Shown in pieces: positions 45,188-54,230 of a DNA stretch of 64,000 nt. Both the position numbers and the translations under genes were made by a program. The notes below the pieces were generated by a model that saw only the letters and a program-made list of their open reading frames with translations, was not told where the DNA came from and made no database searches. How positions within the stretch are numbered: the first letter of the stretch is position 1; each line of letters starts with the position of its first letter. Source of the stretch: JAPOUP01 sp965201085 (GTDB lineage: Bacteria > Pseudomonadota > Alphaproteobacteria > Rhodobacterales > Rhodobacteraceae); contig CBDAVS010000030.1 in assembly GCA_965201085.1 (NCBI GenBank), positions 1 through 64,000 of the forward strand, read 5' to 3'.

Positions 45188-45855
45188 GCCGAACATTGGA
45201 AGAACGCCGTCGTCCGGCGACCTCTGGCATCACGCGTTCCGTCGTCGTGTTTCTGCATGGCTACGGCGCTGACGGCGCCGATCTGCTGGGAATTGCCGAC
45301 GCGTTTTCGCCGCATCTTCCCTATACGGCGTTTCATGCACCTGACGCACCGGAGCGCTCGACTCTCAATCCATTTGGATATCAGTGGTTTCCGATACCCT
45401 GGATGGATGGTTCCACCGAAGCGCAGATGAAAGAGGGATTTGCGGATTCAGCGGTGACTATCGACGCTTATCTCGACCGGATTCTCGAACGGGAAGGCAT
45501 TACACCGACAAATCTGGCATTGTTTGGCTTTTCACAGGGCGCGATGATGGGTCTGCAGGTCGCTCCACGTCGTGCCCATTCGGTTGCGGCGGTCGTTGGA
45601 ATTTCCGGGCGGCTACTGAATCCCACGACGTTGGCGAACGAAGCGGTGTCGAAACCACCTGTATTGCTTGCTCACGGAGACGGAGACGAGGTTGTGCCTT
45701 TCGGATCCCTATCGGAGGCTTCCAATGCATTGACGGGGGCGGGTTTCGAAGTTCGGACGCATGTAATGGAGGGCAGGGGCCACGGGATTTCGCCCGAAGC
45801 GCTCGGCGTCACACTGGGTTTCATCCGCGAAAGGCTGCAGGTGCATCGGGAATAG
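45184..45855 (+). CDS. Phospholipase/carboxylesterase family hydrolase
   Basis: Serine hydrolase of 223 residues (Abhydrolase_2, YpfH-like). The oxyanion region is VVVFLHGYGADGADLLG, the nucleophile lies in LFGFSQGAMMGLQ, the acid in LAHGDGDEVVPF and the His in EGRGHGISPEAL, so the triad is complete. The start overlaps the glycosylase stop as ATGA. It acts on short-chain esters in the cytoplasm; the natural substrate is unknown. Confidence 0.87.
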   Translation: MSRTLEERRRPATSGITRSVVVFLHGYGADGADLLGIADAFSPHLPYTAFHAPDAPERSTLNPFGYQWFPIPWMDGSTEAQMKEGFADSAVTIDAYLDRILEREGITPTNLALFGFSQGAMMGLQVAPRRAHSVAAVVGISGRLLNPTTLANEAVSKPPVLLAHGDGDEVVPFGSLSEASNALTGAGFEVRTHVMEGRGHGISPEALGVTLGFIRERLQVHRE

Positions 45856-45981
45856 CGCAACGATCGACCTGTTTCTTGCCGATCACTAAAATTACTGTTG
45901 CAATCTGGACAGACCGATCGGTGGAAATTGATCCCGGACCCTTTCCGAATGCATCTCTCGATGTCGGGCATGCGGTGCCTT

Positions 45982-46056
45982 TGCCGGACGGGAGTCGAAC
46001 CCGCTTGCTCGCTTCGATAGTTTCGAACCATATAGATTCCTCCGCTATCCACGGCA
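45982..46056 (-). other. tRNA-like remnant, 75 nt
   Basis: On the minus strand this segment begins TGCCG and ends CGGCA (a five-pair acceptor-like stem). It has a perfect T-arm shape (GCGGG-TTCGACT-CCCGT, one wobble pair) and a four-pair D-arm-like hairpin. No proper anticodon arm with T before the anticodon can be drawn, and no CCA follows. It may be a decayed tRNA gene or a chance resemblance. Confidence 0.3.
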
Positions 46057-46136
46057 TTGCCTGACACAAGGTGGCTACCATTTTCGTTGTACAGAAAAAG
46101 TAAGCGCGGTATTGAGTCAAAAGGACTGGAAAAGAC

Positions 46137-46816
46137 ATGCAGATCACTTGGTACGGACAGGCGAGTTTCGGCATAGAGAGCGCAAATGGCACGCGAATTG
46201 TCACCGACCCCTACGACCCGGAAAAGGCTGGATTCAAGCCCTTTCCCGATGCAGCTGACGTCGTGATCAAATCAAGCAGCAATGACGATTATCATGACAA
46301 CGATCACCTTGTCCCGAAGAAGGAAGGCGCAGACGTGATCGACGCGTTCCCTTTGGCACTTGAGTGCGGAGAAACCACCTCGCATGGCATCACATTCAAG
46401 GCAATCGAGGCGATGGAGCACCCCGGTCATCCCTATCACGGCCCCGACCAGAACGCGATGTACAGATTTATGCTTGATGGGATTGAGATTGGCCATACGG
46501 GGATATGGGCAACGACTTCTCGGACGATCAGATGGCGTTTTTCGAAGGTGTCGACATTCTGCTCAGCCATGCCGGTGGCAAACCGGTCATTTCGTTGGAA
46601 GAACTGAACCGTATCGCCGACACTGTTAAACCAAAACTGGTCATCCCGATGCATTTCCGAACTCTCTGCTACAAGCCGTGCGATATGCACTTCATCTCGG
46701 CTTTTGTTGACTCCTTCGGCAGTGATCGCATCGATTTCGCCTGCAAAAGCAACGTAACAATTTCGCGCGACGGTCTGCCATCGGATACTCGAGCACTCGT
46801 GCTGGATTACCACTAG
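46137..46816 (+). pseudogene. Metallo-beta-lactamase-fold hydrolase (UlaG-like), frameshifted
   Basis: The frame starts MQITWYGQASFGIESANGTR and continues SSNDDYHDNDHL (metal-binding region) to DGIEIGHTG. There one base is missing in the Gly codon at about 46500. The rest continues in another frame from 46505: MGNDFSDDQMAFFEGVDILL, SHAGG and VIPMHFRTL, ending at 46816. Joined, the protein would be about 226 residues, the normal length. A single-base loss suggests recent inactivation. Confidence 0.82.
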
Positions 46817-46979
46817 ACGCAACCTTTCAGCTTTGCCGGATTTTCGTTTTTTAGACGGAGGGGATGTCCGCTTCGACCGTCCGCAGCATTTTCAGGCAGA
46901 AGGAGCTTCAGCCGAACGGGGTGAAGAGACCTTCAAGGTCCCGCGTGACCAGCCTTCGAAAAAATCCATGACGTCTTGG

Positions 46980-47359
46980 GGCTAGCGCTAAACCGCCGGA
47001 CCGCGCCTCGGTCCGTTCCGTCGATCAAAAGTCTCAGATACAGGTGCTGGGGCGCACCCGGAAACGGCTGCCGATGACGGCGGGGCTCGCGAAACGGGCG
47101 GCCGGCTCGGAGTTGGTGGCCGAATGCGTCGTCTGTTACAGGTCCAACCTGTTCCGGATGGACTATCCCGAATACAGGCGGCGGGACCTCCCCGTCGGCT
47201 CCGGTGTCATCGAGACGGGAAGCAGGACGATCATGGCGCACTCATGAAAAAGAGCGGAGCGCGGTGGTCAGTCAACGGCGGGAACGGGATCAGGCCATCC
47301 GGTGCCACCACATGAACGACCGGATGGACGGCTTCCACCGATGGAAGGTCGTGGCCTGA
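46980..47359 (+). pseudogene. ISKra4-type transposase fossil (C-terminus)
   Basis: The pieces RSNLFRMDYPEYRRRDLPVG, SGVIETGSRTIMAH and, after a frame change, MKKSGARWSVNGGNGIR correspond to the C-terminal Gly-Ser-Gly-Val-Val-Glu region and the end of ISKra4-family transposases. The N-terminal two thirds are absent. Between the fossil and the HNH gene (47360-47683) I see no gene. Confidence 0.6.
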
Positions 47360-47683
47360 ATCCATGAAATATTTACACCCGGATCAGTGATCAAGGAAGC
47401 TGAAGGCAGACTCGCCGCTACAATAATGCGAGCAGAGCATCATAGGAATGTGCAGTGGCACTACTGCCAGCCGCGGCGGCTCTCGCTACCGGAGCAGGGA
47501 CCGTATCGGGCGGTATTCCGAGATTCCTGATTGTAATGGTGATGCAATATCGCTAGAATGGACGATTGTGGGCACATGATGTAGTCGATTTCACCTACGC
47601 GGTCACGATGCATATGCCTAAAGACAGGTCAGTTCCAGCCGCGGGAACTGTCGATGTCAACGGGAAGGTAGCGGAGTCAAACC

Positions 47684-48268
47684 ATGGATGGCGAATTCAG
47701 GACATCCTTTGTGCGTGAGTCTGGTGGTTTGCGACACAATCCTGCGCTCGTACTGAACGCCGATTATCGGCCGCTCAGTTATTATCCGCTGTCGCTATGG
47801 CCTTGGCAGGAATCGGTCAAAGCGGCTTTCCTGGAGCGTGTCGATATCGTCGCCGAATACGATGCGATGGTCTGTAGCCCGTCGACGAAGATCCGGATTC
47901 CTTCGGTTGTCGTGCTGAAAGACTATATCAGGCCGAGGAAACGGGTGGCGTTCACCCGCTTCAATCTTTTCCTCAGGGACGAATTCCAGTGCCAGTATTG
48001 CGGTGCGAAGGGTGATCTGACGTTCGACCATGTCATTCCGCGCTCAAAAGGCGGCGTGACGAACTGGGAAAACGTCGTCGCTGCCTGTGCCGAGTGCAAT
48101 TTCAGGAAGGGATCGCGGTCGCTACGGAGTGCGGGACTCAACCTGCGCAGACCACCTCGTCGTCCGGACGCGGAGGAGCTTCGCAATATGGGTCGTAGGT
48201 TTCCGCCGAACCACCTTCACGAAACTTGGGTGGATTTCCTGTATTGGGATGCCGAACTCCAGGAGTGA
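47684..48268 (+). CDS. HNH endonuclease family protein
   Basis: Protein of 194 residues with an HNH nuclease domain near residues 100-150: a CxxC pair (CQYCGAKGD), LTFDHVIPRSKGGVTNWENV with the catalytic His and Asn, and the second CxxC (CAECNFRKG). The part before (NPALVLNADYRPLSYYPLSL) is the conserved front of a housekeeping HNH group present in most alphaproteobacteria. Its biological target is not established. It is intact, although IS debris lies on both sides. Confidence 0.87.
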   Translation: MDGEFRTSFVRESGGLRHNPALVLNADYRPLSYYPLSLWPWQESVKAAFLERVDIVAEYDAMVCSPSTKIRIPSVVVLKDYIRPRKRVAFTRFNLFLRDEFQCQYCGAKGDLTFDHVIPRSKGGVTNWENVVAACAECNFRKGSRSLRSAGLNLRRPPRRPDAEELRNMGRRFPPNHLHETWVDFLYWDAELQE

Positions 48269-48411
48269 AGCACGTTGGCGTCCAACGCCGGTCCTTGACC
48301 ATTCCGAGATATGAGCGTGCAATTTTCCGGGTCCGGTTCAACGAGGATCCCTGGCCAAACGTGATGTGGACAACACAATCCGGCGGTTAGGATTTTGGAT
48401 CTATGCAGCTG

Positions 48412-48612
48412 GAAACCTCGATAAACCCATATTCCGGCGCGAATGCTAGGCGGGTGATTTCCGCGGATGCCACCCCTGAGGGTATTCCACCGACCGGTGT
48501 GGCATGAAGCTCGGTTCGCCCGCCCGCAGGCCCGCCCGGGCGGGTGATTTCCGGATTCCGGACGGAGCCAGGTCCTAGCCTGTCGCCGTTCATCCAGGAC
48601 GGGGCGGCGGAA
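48412..48612 (-). repeat. 200-bp repeat, copy 2
   Basis: This is the second copy of the segment at 27768-27965, with the same 63-codon minus-strand frame kept (HATPVGGIPSGVASAEIT, EYGFIEV). Nine bases after it begins the left end of ISNCY fossil 3. I do not know the product. Confidence 0.65.
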
Positions 48613-48621
48613 ATTGTAGCT

Positions 48622-48795
48622 TAGTGTCCGCCGGAAAGCCGACAAAACACTGTTTATCAGGGTAAATCATGGAATCCGCCCTGCGGGGATTAACCGGATA
48701 TGGCGGTCACGGTATGCCGCGGAATCCGGCAATCCTCCACCCGGGAGGCACCGATGCGCAGGGTCCACGAACTCCAGCGGAGGCCCGGCGACCCC
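48622..48795 (+). pseudogene. ISNCY-type fossil, remnant 3
   Basis: This remnant has the left end TAGTGTCCGCC, the untranslated leader and the first 15 or so codons (MRRVHELQRRPGDP) of the ISNCY-type transposase. Homology stops at about 48795, after which GC-rich sequence without assignable genes runs to 49029. Confidence 0.65.
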
Positions 48796-49029
48796 GTCGT
48801 TGCCACCGCGCTTCCGGACCGGCCGCCGCACCACGCCGCGGCCATACCGACCTGATCCCGGAACACACCCGTACGGACGCGCCGGTCACACCGCCGCCAC
48901 CGCCAGAGCGCCGCGGCCGTCCGCCGGGGAACGGGGCCGCAGGTCACCGAACCGGCCGACAGCCGAAACCGCCAGACCGGGGAATGTCAAACCGCCCGTT
49001 TTGGGGAAATTTAAGATGCCATTGACACC

Positions 49030-49059
49030 GGGAGCGGTCAAATGCATTTGACCGCTCCC
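49030..49059. repeat. Perfect 30-bp palindrome
   Basis: Positions 49030-49059 read the same on both strands, with half-site GGGAGCGGTCAAATG and ATGCAT at the centre. There is no loop, so a strong RNA hairpin is less likely than a DNA-binding site or two abutting element ends. It sits 218 bases before fdhD, at the edge of IS debris. Confidence 0.8.
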
Positions 49060-49276
49060 ACCAACCCATCAAAGACAGAACCTTGCGGTACGGAACTGTT
49101 GGGAATACGCTTCAATCCAGACGCAATGCGGTCGTTTCGTGCGTAATATGCTCTTGGCTGGCATCGGGGGCCTCTCCCGCAGTCTTTCGATTTCGAAGCG
49201 AGGATCAAGTATTGATTCCGGAGAAGCTGTCTTGAATGATCCGAAATCACGGTCGATTTCATAGGAACCGTCGGGT

Positions 49277-50152
49277 ATGTCAGATCGATTTTCGATAGCC
49301 CCCGATCCAAAGGATCCCATGCTCACAAGAACTGTGGAAGGTGCGGACCACGACGGAAACAGACAGATAATCAAGGTCGTGACGGAGCGGCCGCTTACGA
49401 TATATCTCAATTCCCAGGAAATCGTCACGGCGATGACGATAGGAGATTATCCAGAATATCTCGCGCTTGGGTTTTTACTGAATCAAAGCATGTTACGGAA
49501 AGAAGATGAAGTGTTTTCGGTTGATTTCGACGAGGATCTCGATGTCGTTATTGTCCGTACCAAACGTGAAACCGACTACGAGGATAAACTCAGGAAAAGG
49601 ACCCGAACCTCCGGATGTGCGATAGGGACGGTCTTTGGCGACATGATGGAAGGTCTGCGGGAGGCGCGGCTTGCCGATGTTCCGGTTCGAATCAGCTGGC
49701 TGTATTCACTCGCCCGTCAGATTGGAACCAGACCGAGCCTATATCTGGAAGCGGGTGCGATCCACGGCACTGTACTTTGCCGGCAGGATGTTCCGTTGGT
49801 CTATATGGAGGATGTGGGTCGCCATAACGCCGTTGACAAAATTGCGGGTTGGATGTTCAGGACCGACACACCGTCAGATGACAAAATCCTATATACGACG
49901 GGTCGGCTGACATCCGAAATGGTCATCAAGACAGCGCAGATGGGTATTCCCGTTCTGGCCAGTCGCTCCGGATTTACAGCTTGGGGAGTGGAAATCGCGA
50001 AGGAAGTCGGCCTGACGCTGATCGGCCGTATGCGTGGAAAGCGCTTTATGTGTCTGTCCGGTGAGGACCGTCTGGTCTGGGACGCCGATGACATGAAAGA
50101 TTTCGGCGGCGGACGTTATAGCGATGGAATATCGGCGAATGACATCGTTTGA
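49277..50152 (+). CDS. fdhD: Formate dehydrogenase accessory sulfurtransferase
   Basis: Protein of 291 residues that carries sulfur from a Cys desulfurase to the bis-MGD cofactor of formate dehydrogenase. The conserved loop RTSGCAIGTVFGDMMEG has one Cys where E. coli FdhD has two; I recall the single form as usual in Rhodobacterales. GAIHGTVLC, YMEDVGRHNAVDKIAGW, YTTGRLTSEMV and SRSGFTAWGVEIAKEVGL are family hallmarks. The frame is complete. The neighbouring cofactor genes mobA, mobB and moeA are all broken, and no formate dehydrogenase is in the window, so the protein may have no client. Confidence 0.9.
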   Translation: MSDRFSIAPDPKDPMLTRTVEGADHDGNRQIIKVVTERPLTIYLNSQEIVTAMTIGDYPEYLALGFLLNQSMLRKEDEVFSVDFDEDLDVVIVRTKRETDYEDKLRKRTRTSGCAIGTVFGDMMEGLREARLADVPVRISWLYSLARQIGTRPSLYLEAGAIHGTVLCRQDVPLVYMEDVGRHNAVDKIAGWMFRTDTPSDDKILYTTGRLTSEMVIKTAQMGIPVLASRSGFTAWGVEIAKEVGLTLIGRMRGKRFMCLSGEDRLVWDADDMKDFGGGRYSDGISANDIV

Positions 50153-50713
50153 GCCCGCTGAACGAATGGGTGCACGCCGTTCTGCAGCGATTCATCACGC
50201 TGTTGGAATCGAGAGATGACAATTGCCACGGATTCCATCATGAACGAGTCCCGTCCCATTGGAGTGATACTCGCCGGTGGACTTTCGCGTCGCATGGGCG
50301 GGGGTGATAGGACCCTGCTTTCAATGGGTGGCCGTCCCGTCCTTCGCCATGTCATTGACAGGTTGCGCGGGCAGGTCTCAACGATGGCGCTGAATGCGAA
50401 TGGTGATCCGAAGCGATTCGCGAATTTCGACCTACCCGTCCTTTCGGACTCCGAGCTCGGTTTTCCGGGGCCTCTGGCCGGTGTGCTTGCGGGGATGGAC
50501 TGAGCTTCCGGGATGGAGGCGAAGCGCATTGTGACAGTGGCCGCCGATACACCCTTCTTTCCCGAGGATCTTGTCGAGCGGCTGCGGATGGCTGCCAGTG
50601 ACGCTCCGATCGCGCTGGCGGCGACCCTCGATGGCGACAGGGGGAGGTGCTTCGCCATCCAACTTTCGGTCTTTGGCCGGTGGACCTTCGCGAAAGCCTT
50701 CGGTCCTCTCTGA

Positions 50714-51715
50714 GAGTTTGACTCATAAGTCACTGATTTAATCAACCGTTAGATTCCGGGGGTTTAACTCCCGCGCCACGCGGCGGATGGGGAACCGGCA
50801 GGCGGCGAGCGTTCGTTCGTGCCTCACTCCCGCTCGGACCAATGGCGCGGAATGCCTCACCCCGTAGACCAGCGAGCTGTCGCTGAGTCTTTCGCAGTCC
50901 TTCGACAGGCGGCGGCACCGGCCCATCCAGGCGAAGGTCCGCTCCAACACCCGGCGACGGCGGGGAACCATGAACCCTTTGACGTCCTCCGGTTTTCCGA
51001 CGGTCCCGATGATGTCGGCCGGACCCGTTCCGTCAAGGCGTTCTCGCGGCTTCGGGTCGGGGTGGCCGCCGTCGGCTAGGGGTCCGCGCACGTCCGGGGC
51101 CGTCACCGGCGACTTCGCGATGATATCCGGTGCGCCGTCCCGGTCCTGGATGTCGGCGGTGTGAACCGTCATGACGACCGGCGTTCCCTCGAGGTCCGCC
51201 GCGACGGTCCGCTTCCGGCCCTTCACCTTCCTGCCCGCGTCGTGACCGCGGGGTCCGCCGCTCCCGGTGGTCCTCACCGACTGGCTGTCGATGGCGGCGG
51301 CGGTCGGCTCCGGCGAACGCCCCGCGCACTGTCGGGCGAGGTCCCGCAGGGAGTCGGGACATGCCCGGCGGACCGCTCGGGCGCCGGGTGTGGAAACGGT
51401 TCCGGTCGGCGGAATACGGTGGATATCGGTGGGTAACGCCCGCCACCGGCGGCCGTTGGAAAGTATGTGCCGGACACCGTCGAACACCGACCGGAGGCCG
51501 GTTCTGCGGGGCCTCCCCATATTCCCCCGCTTCGGCAGCATCGGCCCGACGATGGCCCGTCCGTCGTCGGACGGATAGTTCTGACGACGGTCGTCCGGAC
51601 GGTTGTACAGCTTCCGGGTGGTCCTGTCCCGGGGCATGGCTCTCTCCGGATCCGGTTGGTTTCACCAACGGGAATACCACATCCTGCGGGACCACTCAAC
51701 TTATGGAACAAACTC
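50714..51715 (-). mobile_element. IS5-type element copy C
   Basis: Element of 1002 bp with inverted ends GAGTTTGACTCATAAG and GAGTTTGTTCCATAAG, flanked by TGA on both sides (50711-50713, 51716-51718). It lies inside mobA, immediately left of copy D, in the same orientation. It is the most diverged of the complete copies. Confidence 0.87.
50738..51637 (-). CDS. IS5-family transposase, diverged
   Basis: The frame encodes 299 residues, open to the end. The N-terminus MPRDRTTRKLYNRPDDRRQN, the catalytic landmarks AAIDSQSVRTTGSGG and LADGGHPDPK, the VLERTFAWMGRCRRLSKDCE Glu region and a complete C-terminus (GVRHERTLAACRFPIRRV) are present. A stretch between residues 70 and 95 (TDIHRIPPTGTVSTPGARAV) does not match copies A, B and D and looks like a frameshift later corrected by another. 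Activity is doubtful. Confidence 0.7.
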   Translation of the reverse strand: MPRDRTTRKLYNRPDDRRQNYPSDDGRAIVGPMLPKRGNMGRPRRTGLRSVFDGVRHILSNGRRWRALPTDIHRIPPTGTVSTPGARAVRRACPDSLRDLARQCAGRSPEPTAAAIDSQSVRTTGSGGPRGHDAGRKVKGRKRTVAADLEGTPVVMTVHTADIQDRDGAPDIIAKSPVTAPDVRGPLADGGHPDPKPRERLDGTGPADIIGTVGKPEDVKGFMVPRRRRVLERTFAWMGRCRRLSKDCERLSDSSLVYGVRHSAPLVRAGVRHERTLAACRFPIRRVARELNPRNLTVD

Positions 51716-51718
51716 TGA

Positions 51719-52721
51719 GAGTTTGAATCATAAGTCACTGATATGATCAAACCATTGTCTTTCATGGAGTTGACGCCCTCGCCACCCGCCTGGGCGGGAA
51801 CCGGCGGGCGGCCAGCGTTCGTTCGTGCCTCACTCACGCCCGGACCGGTGGCGCGTGATGCCTCACCCGGATGCCGGCGGGTTCCCGAAGAGGCGCCCGC
51901 AGTCCTTCGACAGGCGGCGGCACCGGCCCATCCAGGCGAAGGTCCGCTCCACGGCCCACCGGCGGCAGGGAACCGTGAACCCTTTGACATCCTCCGGTTT
52001 TCCGACGGTCCCGGTCACGTCCGGCAACCCCATCCCCCAGGCCGCTCCCGCGGCTTCGGACCCGGGTGGCCACCGTCGGAGAACGGCCTGCACACCGTGG
52101 GCACCGTCTCCGGCGGCTCCGCGGTCAGGTCCGGTGCGCCGTCCCGGTCCTGGATGCCGGCGGTGTGAACCGTCATGACGGCCGGCGTGCCGCCGGCGTC
52201 CACGATCAGGTGCCTTTTCCTCCCCTTCACCTTCCTGCCGGCGTGGTGGCCGCGGGGCCCGCCGCTCCCCGTGGTCTTCACCGACTGGCTGTCGACCGGG
52301 GCGGCGGCCGGCTCCGCGGAGCGCCCCGGACACCGCCGCGCGAGGTCCCGGAGACGATGCACGATACGCTCCGGGAGCCCGCTCCGCCGCCATGCGTGAA
52401 AATGGTTCCGGTCGGTGGAAAACGGTGGATATCCAGAGGGTGACGCGCGCCACCGGCATCCCGTGGACAGGATATGCCGGCCCCGTCGAACACCGACCGA
52501 AGGTCGACCCCGCACGGCCGTCCCATCCTTCCCCGCTTCGGCGGCATCGGCCCGATGACGGTCCATTCGGCGTCGGTCAGATCGTTTTGACTGTGGTCGT
52601 CCGGGCGCTTATGGAACTGTTGGGTGGTCCTGTCCCGGGGCATGGCGATCTCCGGATTTGGGTAAACGGTCAATATAGAATACCACATCCTGCGAGGCCG
52701 CTCAACTTATGGAACAAACTC
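51719..52721 (-). mobile_element. IS5-type element copy D, transposase frameshifted
   Basis: Element of 1003 bp with ends GAGTTTGAATCATAAG and GAGTTTGTTCCATAAG, left flank TGA and right flank TCA. The transposase begins at 52641 (MPRDRTTQQFHKRPDDHSQN). It loses its frame near SVFDGAG, where one base is missing compared with copy B (about 52485). It then reads HILSTGCRWRASPSGYPPFS in a second frame and ends in a third (VERTFAWMGRCRRLSKDC). It is inactive unless helped by another copy. Confidence 0.85.
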
Positions 52722-52889
52722 TCAGGGATGGTTTGCGAAAAATCGTTGCGTGGACCGACCGACATGGCACGTCGCTTGCGCATTTCGAGTCGGAACCGAT
52801 TGACTCGTTCCTTAATCTCAATCATCTGGAAGATATGGTTCAGGCTGAATTAGGTTCCGTTGGCATTCCTGGTTGAACCGCCGGTCTGG

Positions 52890-53682
52890 ACCGTTCACAT
52901 CCGTCCCCGAACATAGCCGGAACGGCGTTACGGGCAACCGGGGACGGAACCATGGAAAGGAGCGGGAACGGACCTACGGACGGAATGTGGCAGGCGAGCG
53001 GGGAGTTTCCGCCGGGCGGGACGGGGACCACGGCGGCGGACGGCCGCCCCTTCGGCGGGGCCATCCTCCGGAGGGTGCGGGCGGGTGTCCCCCGGCGCGG
53101 CCTTCCCGGGCGCTTCGGGAAATGCGGCGGCGTGTCCGGGCGCCGCCGGCGCCGGGTGCCGAAAGGCGTGACCGACCGTGTTCTCAGGGCGTTGCCGGGG
53201 GATCTCGACCTGCAGCACCCGTTCGTGGACGGCGCCGTGACGCGGGCTCACCGGAAGGCGGCGGGAGGAAAAGGGGCCCCGGGAGAACGGCGTCGGACGC
53301 TCCGGCGGAGGCCTGGCCGGCAGGGTCATGGCGATGGCCGACGCGCCCGGCCTTCCCGTGGACACCGTGGTGCTTCCGGGTCGGGCGCATGACCCGCAGG
53401 GGCTGCCGGTGCCGATGGAGGGCCGGTCTTCCGGCGCGCCCGTCGGCGACGGGGCCCTCGAAGCGGCCCGGCGAGCGCGGGGCGGAGGCGGTGATTCCCT
53501 CCGGCGGGAACCGGGAGGAGATGCGCGGGCACGACGGAGGGATGTATGGATGGTGGCGCCGGATCGGGAACCGCTTCGCGAGGACCGGGGAGTTCCGCGC
53601 CGTCGCCACCCGCTGTGACGGGACGGGACCGGGCTTCCGGGCGACGATTCCTCCAGCCGCTGCCGTGATCGCCGCGAGGTGA
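52890..53682 (+). pseudogene. IS5/IS427-like transposase fossil
   Basis: GC-rich text in shifting frames follows the IS427 order: RRVRAGVPRRGLPGRFGKCG (wing helix), LDLQHPFVDGAVTRAHR with the first catalytic Asp, VDTVVLPGRAHDPQGLP, VIPSGGNREEM and finally IGNRFARTGEFRAVATRCD with AAAVIAAR. At least three frame changes are needed, so it is long dead. It separates the mobA end from mobB by 840 bases. Confidence 0.6.
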
Positions 53683-53718
53683 ATGTCAAAGGGTCCCAAT
53701 ATTGAAAGCGCTTAACTG

Positions 53719-54230
53719 ATGGAGATTTTCGGGATTGTTGGTTGGAAAAACACCGGCAATACTGGTTTGATGGAGCGATTGGTTAAGGAGATCACAACCC
53801 GTGGCCTGACGGTGTCAACCATCAAGCACGCTCATCATTACTTCGATGTGGACCAGCCGACAGCTACCGCCATCGCATTGATGGGGCGTCCGAGGTTCTG
53901 TTGGCTTCCGTGAACCGCTGGGCATTGATGTCGGAAATCAGAGGTTCGAAAGAGCCGACCCTCGATACACTGTTCGCGCGTCTTTCGCTGGTCGATCTCG
54001 TTTTGGTTGAAGGCTGCAAGCGTGATCGCCATTCCAAGATCGAAACCCATCGCGCCGTGCCCCACACCTCATTGATCGCCAATGATGATCCCTCGATACT
54101 GGCGGTTGCGAGCGACTCCACCCATCCCGAATTTGACAGCCCCGTGCTTCGCATCGATGCGACTGAAGCGGTTGCCGACTTCGTGCTGCGGTCGGTCGGG
54201 TTGCAGAATCCGACGGATGCGAGCCACTGA
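53719..54230 (+). pseudogene. mobB: Molybdopterin-guanine dinucleotide biosynthesis protein MobB, broken
   Basis: MobB is a small GTP-binding helper of MobA. The text starts EIFGIVGWKNTGNTGLMERL, where the P-loop Lys of the usual NAGKTGL has become Asn. It goes on LTVSTIKHAHHYFDVDQP. There the frame breaks (about 53858, consistent with a 7-base loss), and DSYRHRIDGASEVLLAS, then VDLVLVEGCKRDRHSKIETHR and a normal C-terminus follow in another frame to 54230. Two independent lesions make loss of function certain. Confidence 0.85.

Larger units (their letters stand above)
50216..52876 (+). pseudogene. mobA: Molybdenum cofactor guanylyltransferase, multiply disrupted
   Basis: MobA attaches GMP to molybdopterin. 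The 5' part runs 50216-50711 and the 3' part 52722-52876, with two IS5-type elements between. Three lesions are visible. A TGA replaces the expected Trp codon after VLAGMD (near 50501). A probable 7-base loss after SVFG changes frame. The IS pair then splits the gene; past it the text LRDGLRKIVAWTDRHGTS and FLNLNHLEDMVQAE completes the family C-terminus. The front has GVILAGGLSRRMGGGDR, with Arg in place of the usual Lys, and VAADTPFFPEDLV. The gene is certainly dead. Confidence 0.9.

Noticed and set aside
45982..46056. A working tRNA gene on the minus strand
   Set aside because: No anticodon stem with a proper loop can be formed, and the acceptor stem has only five pairs. It is kept only as a remnant.
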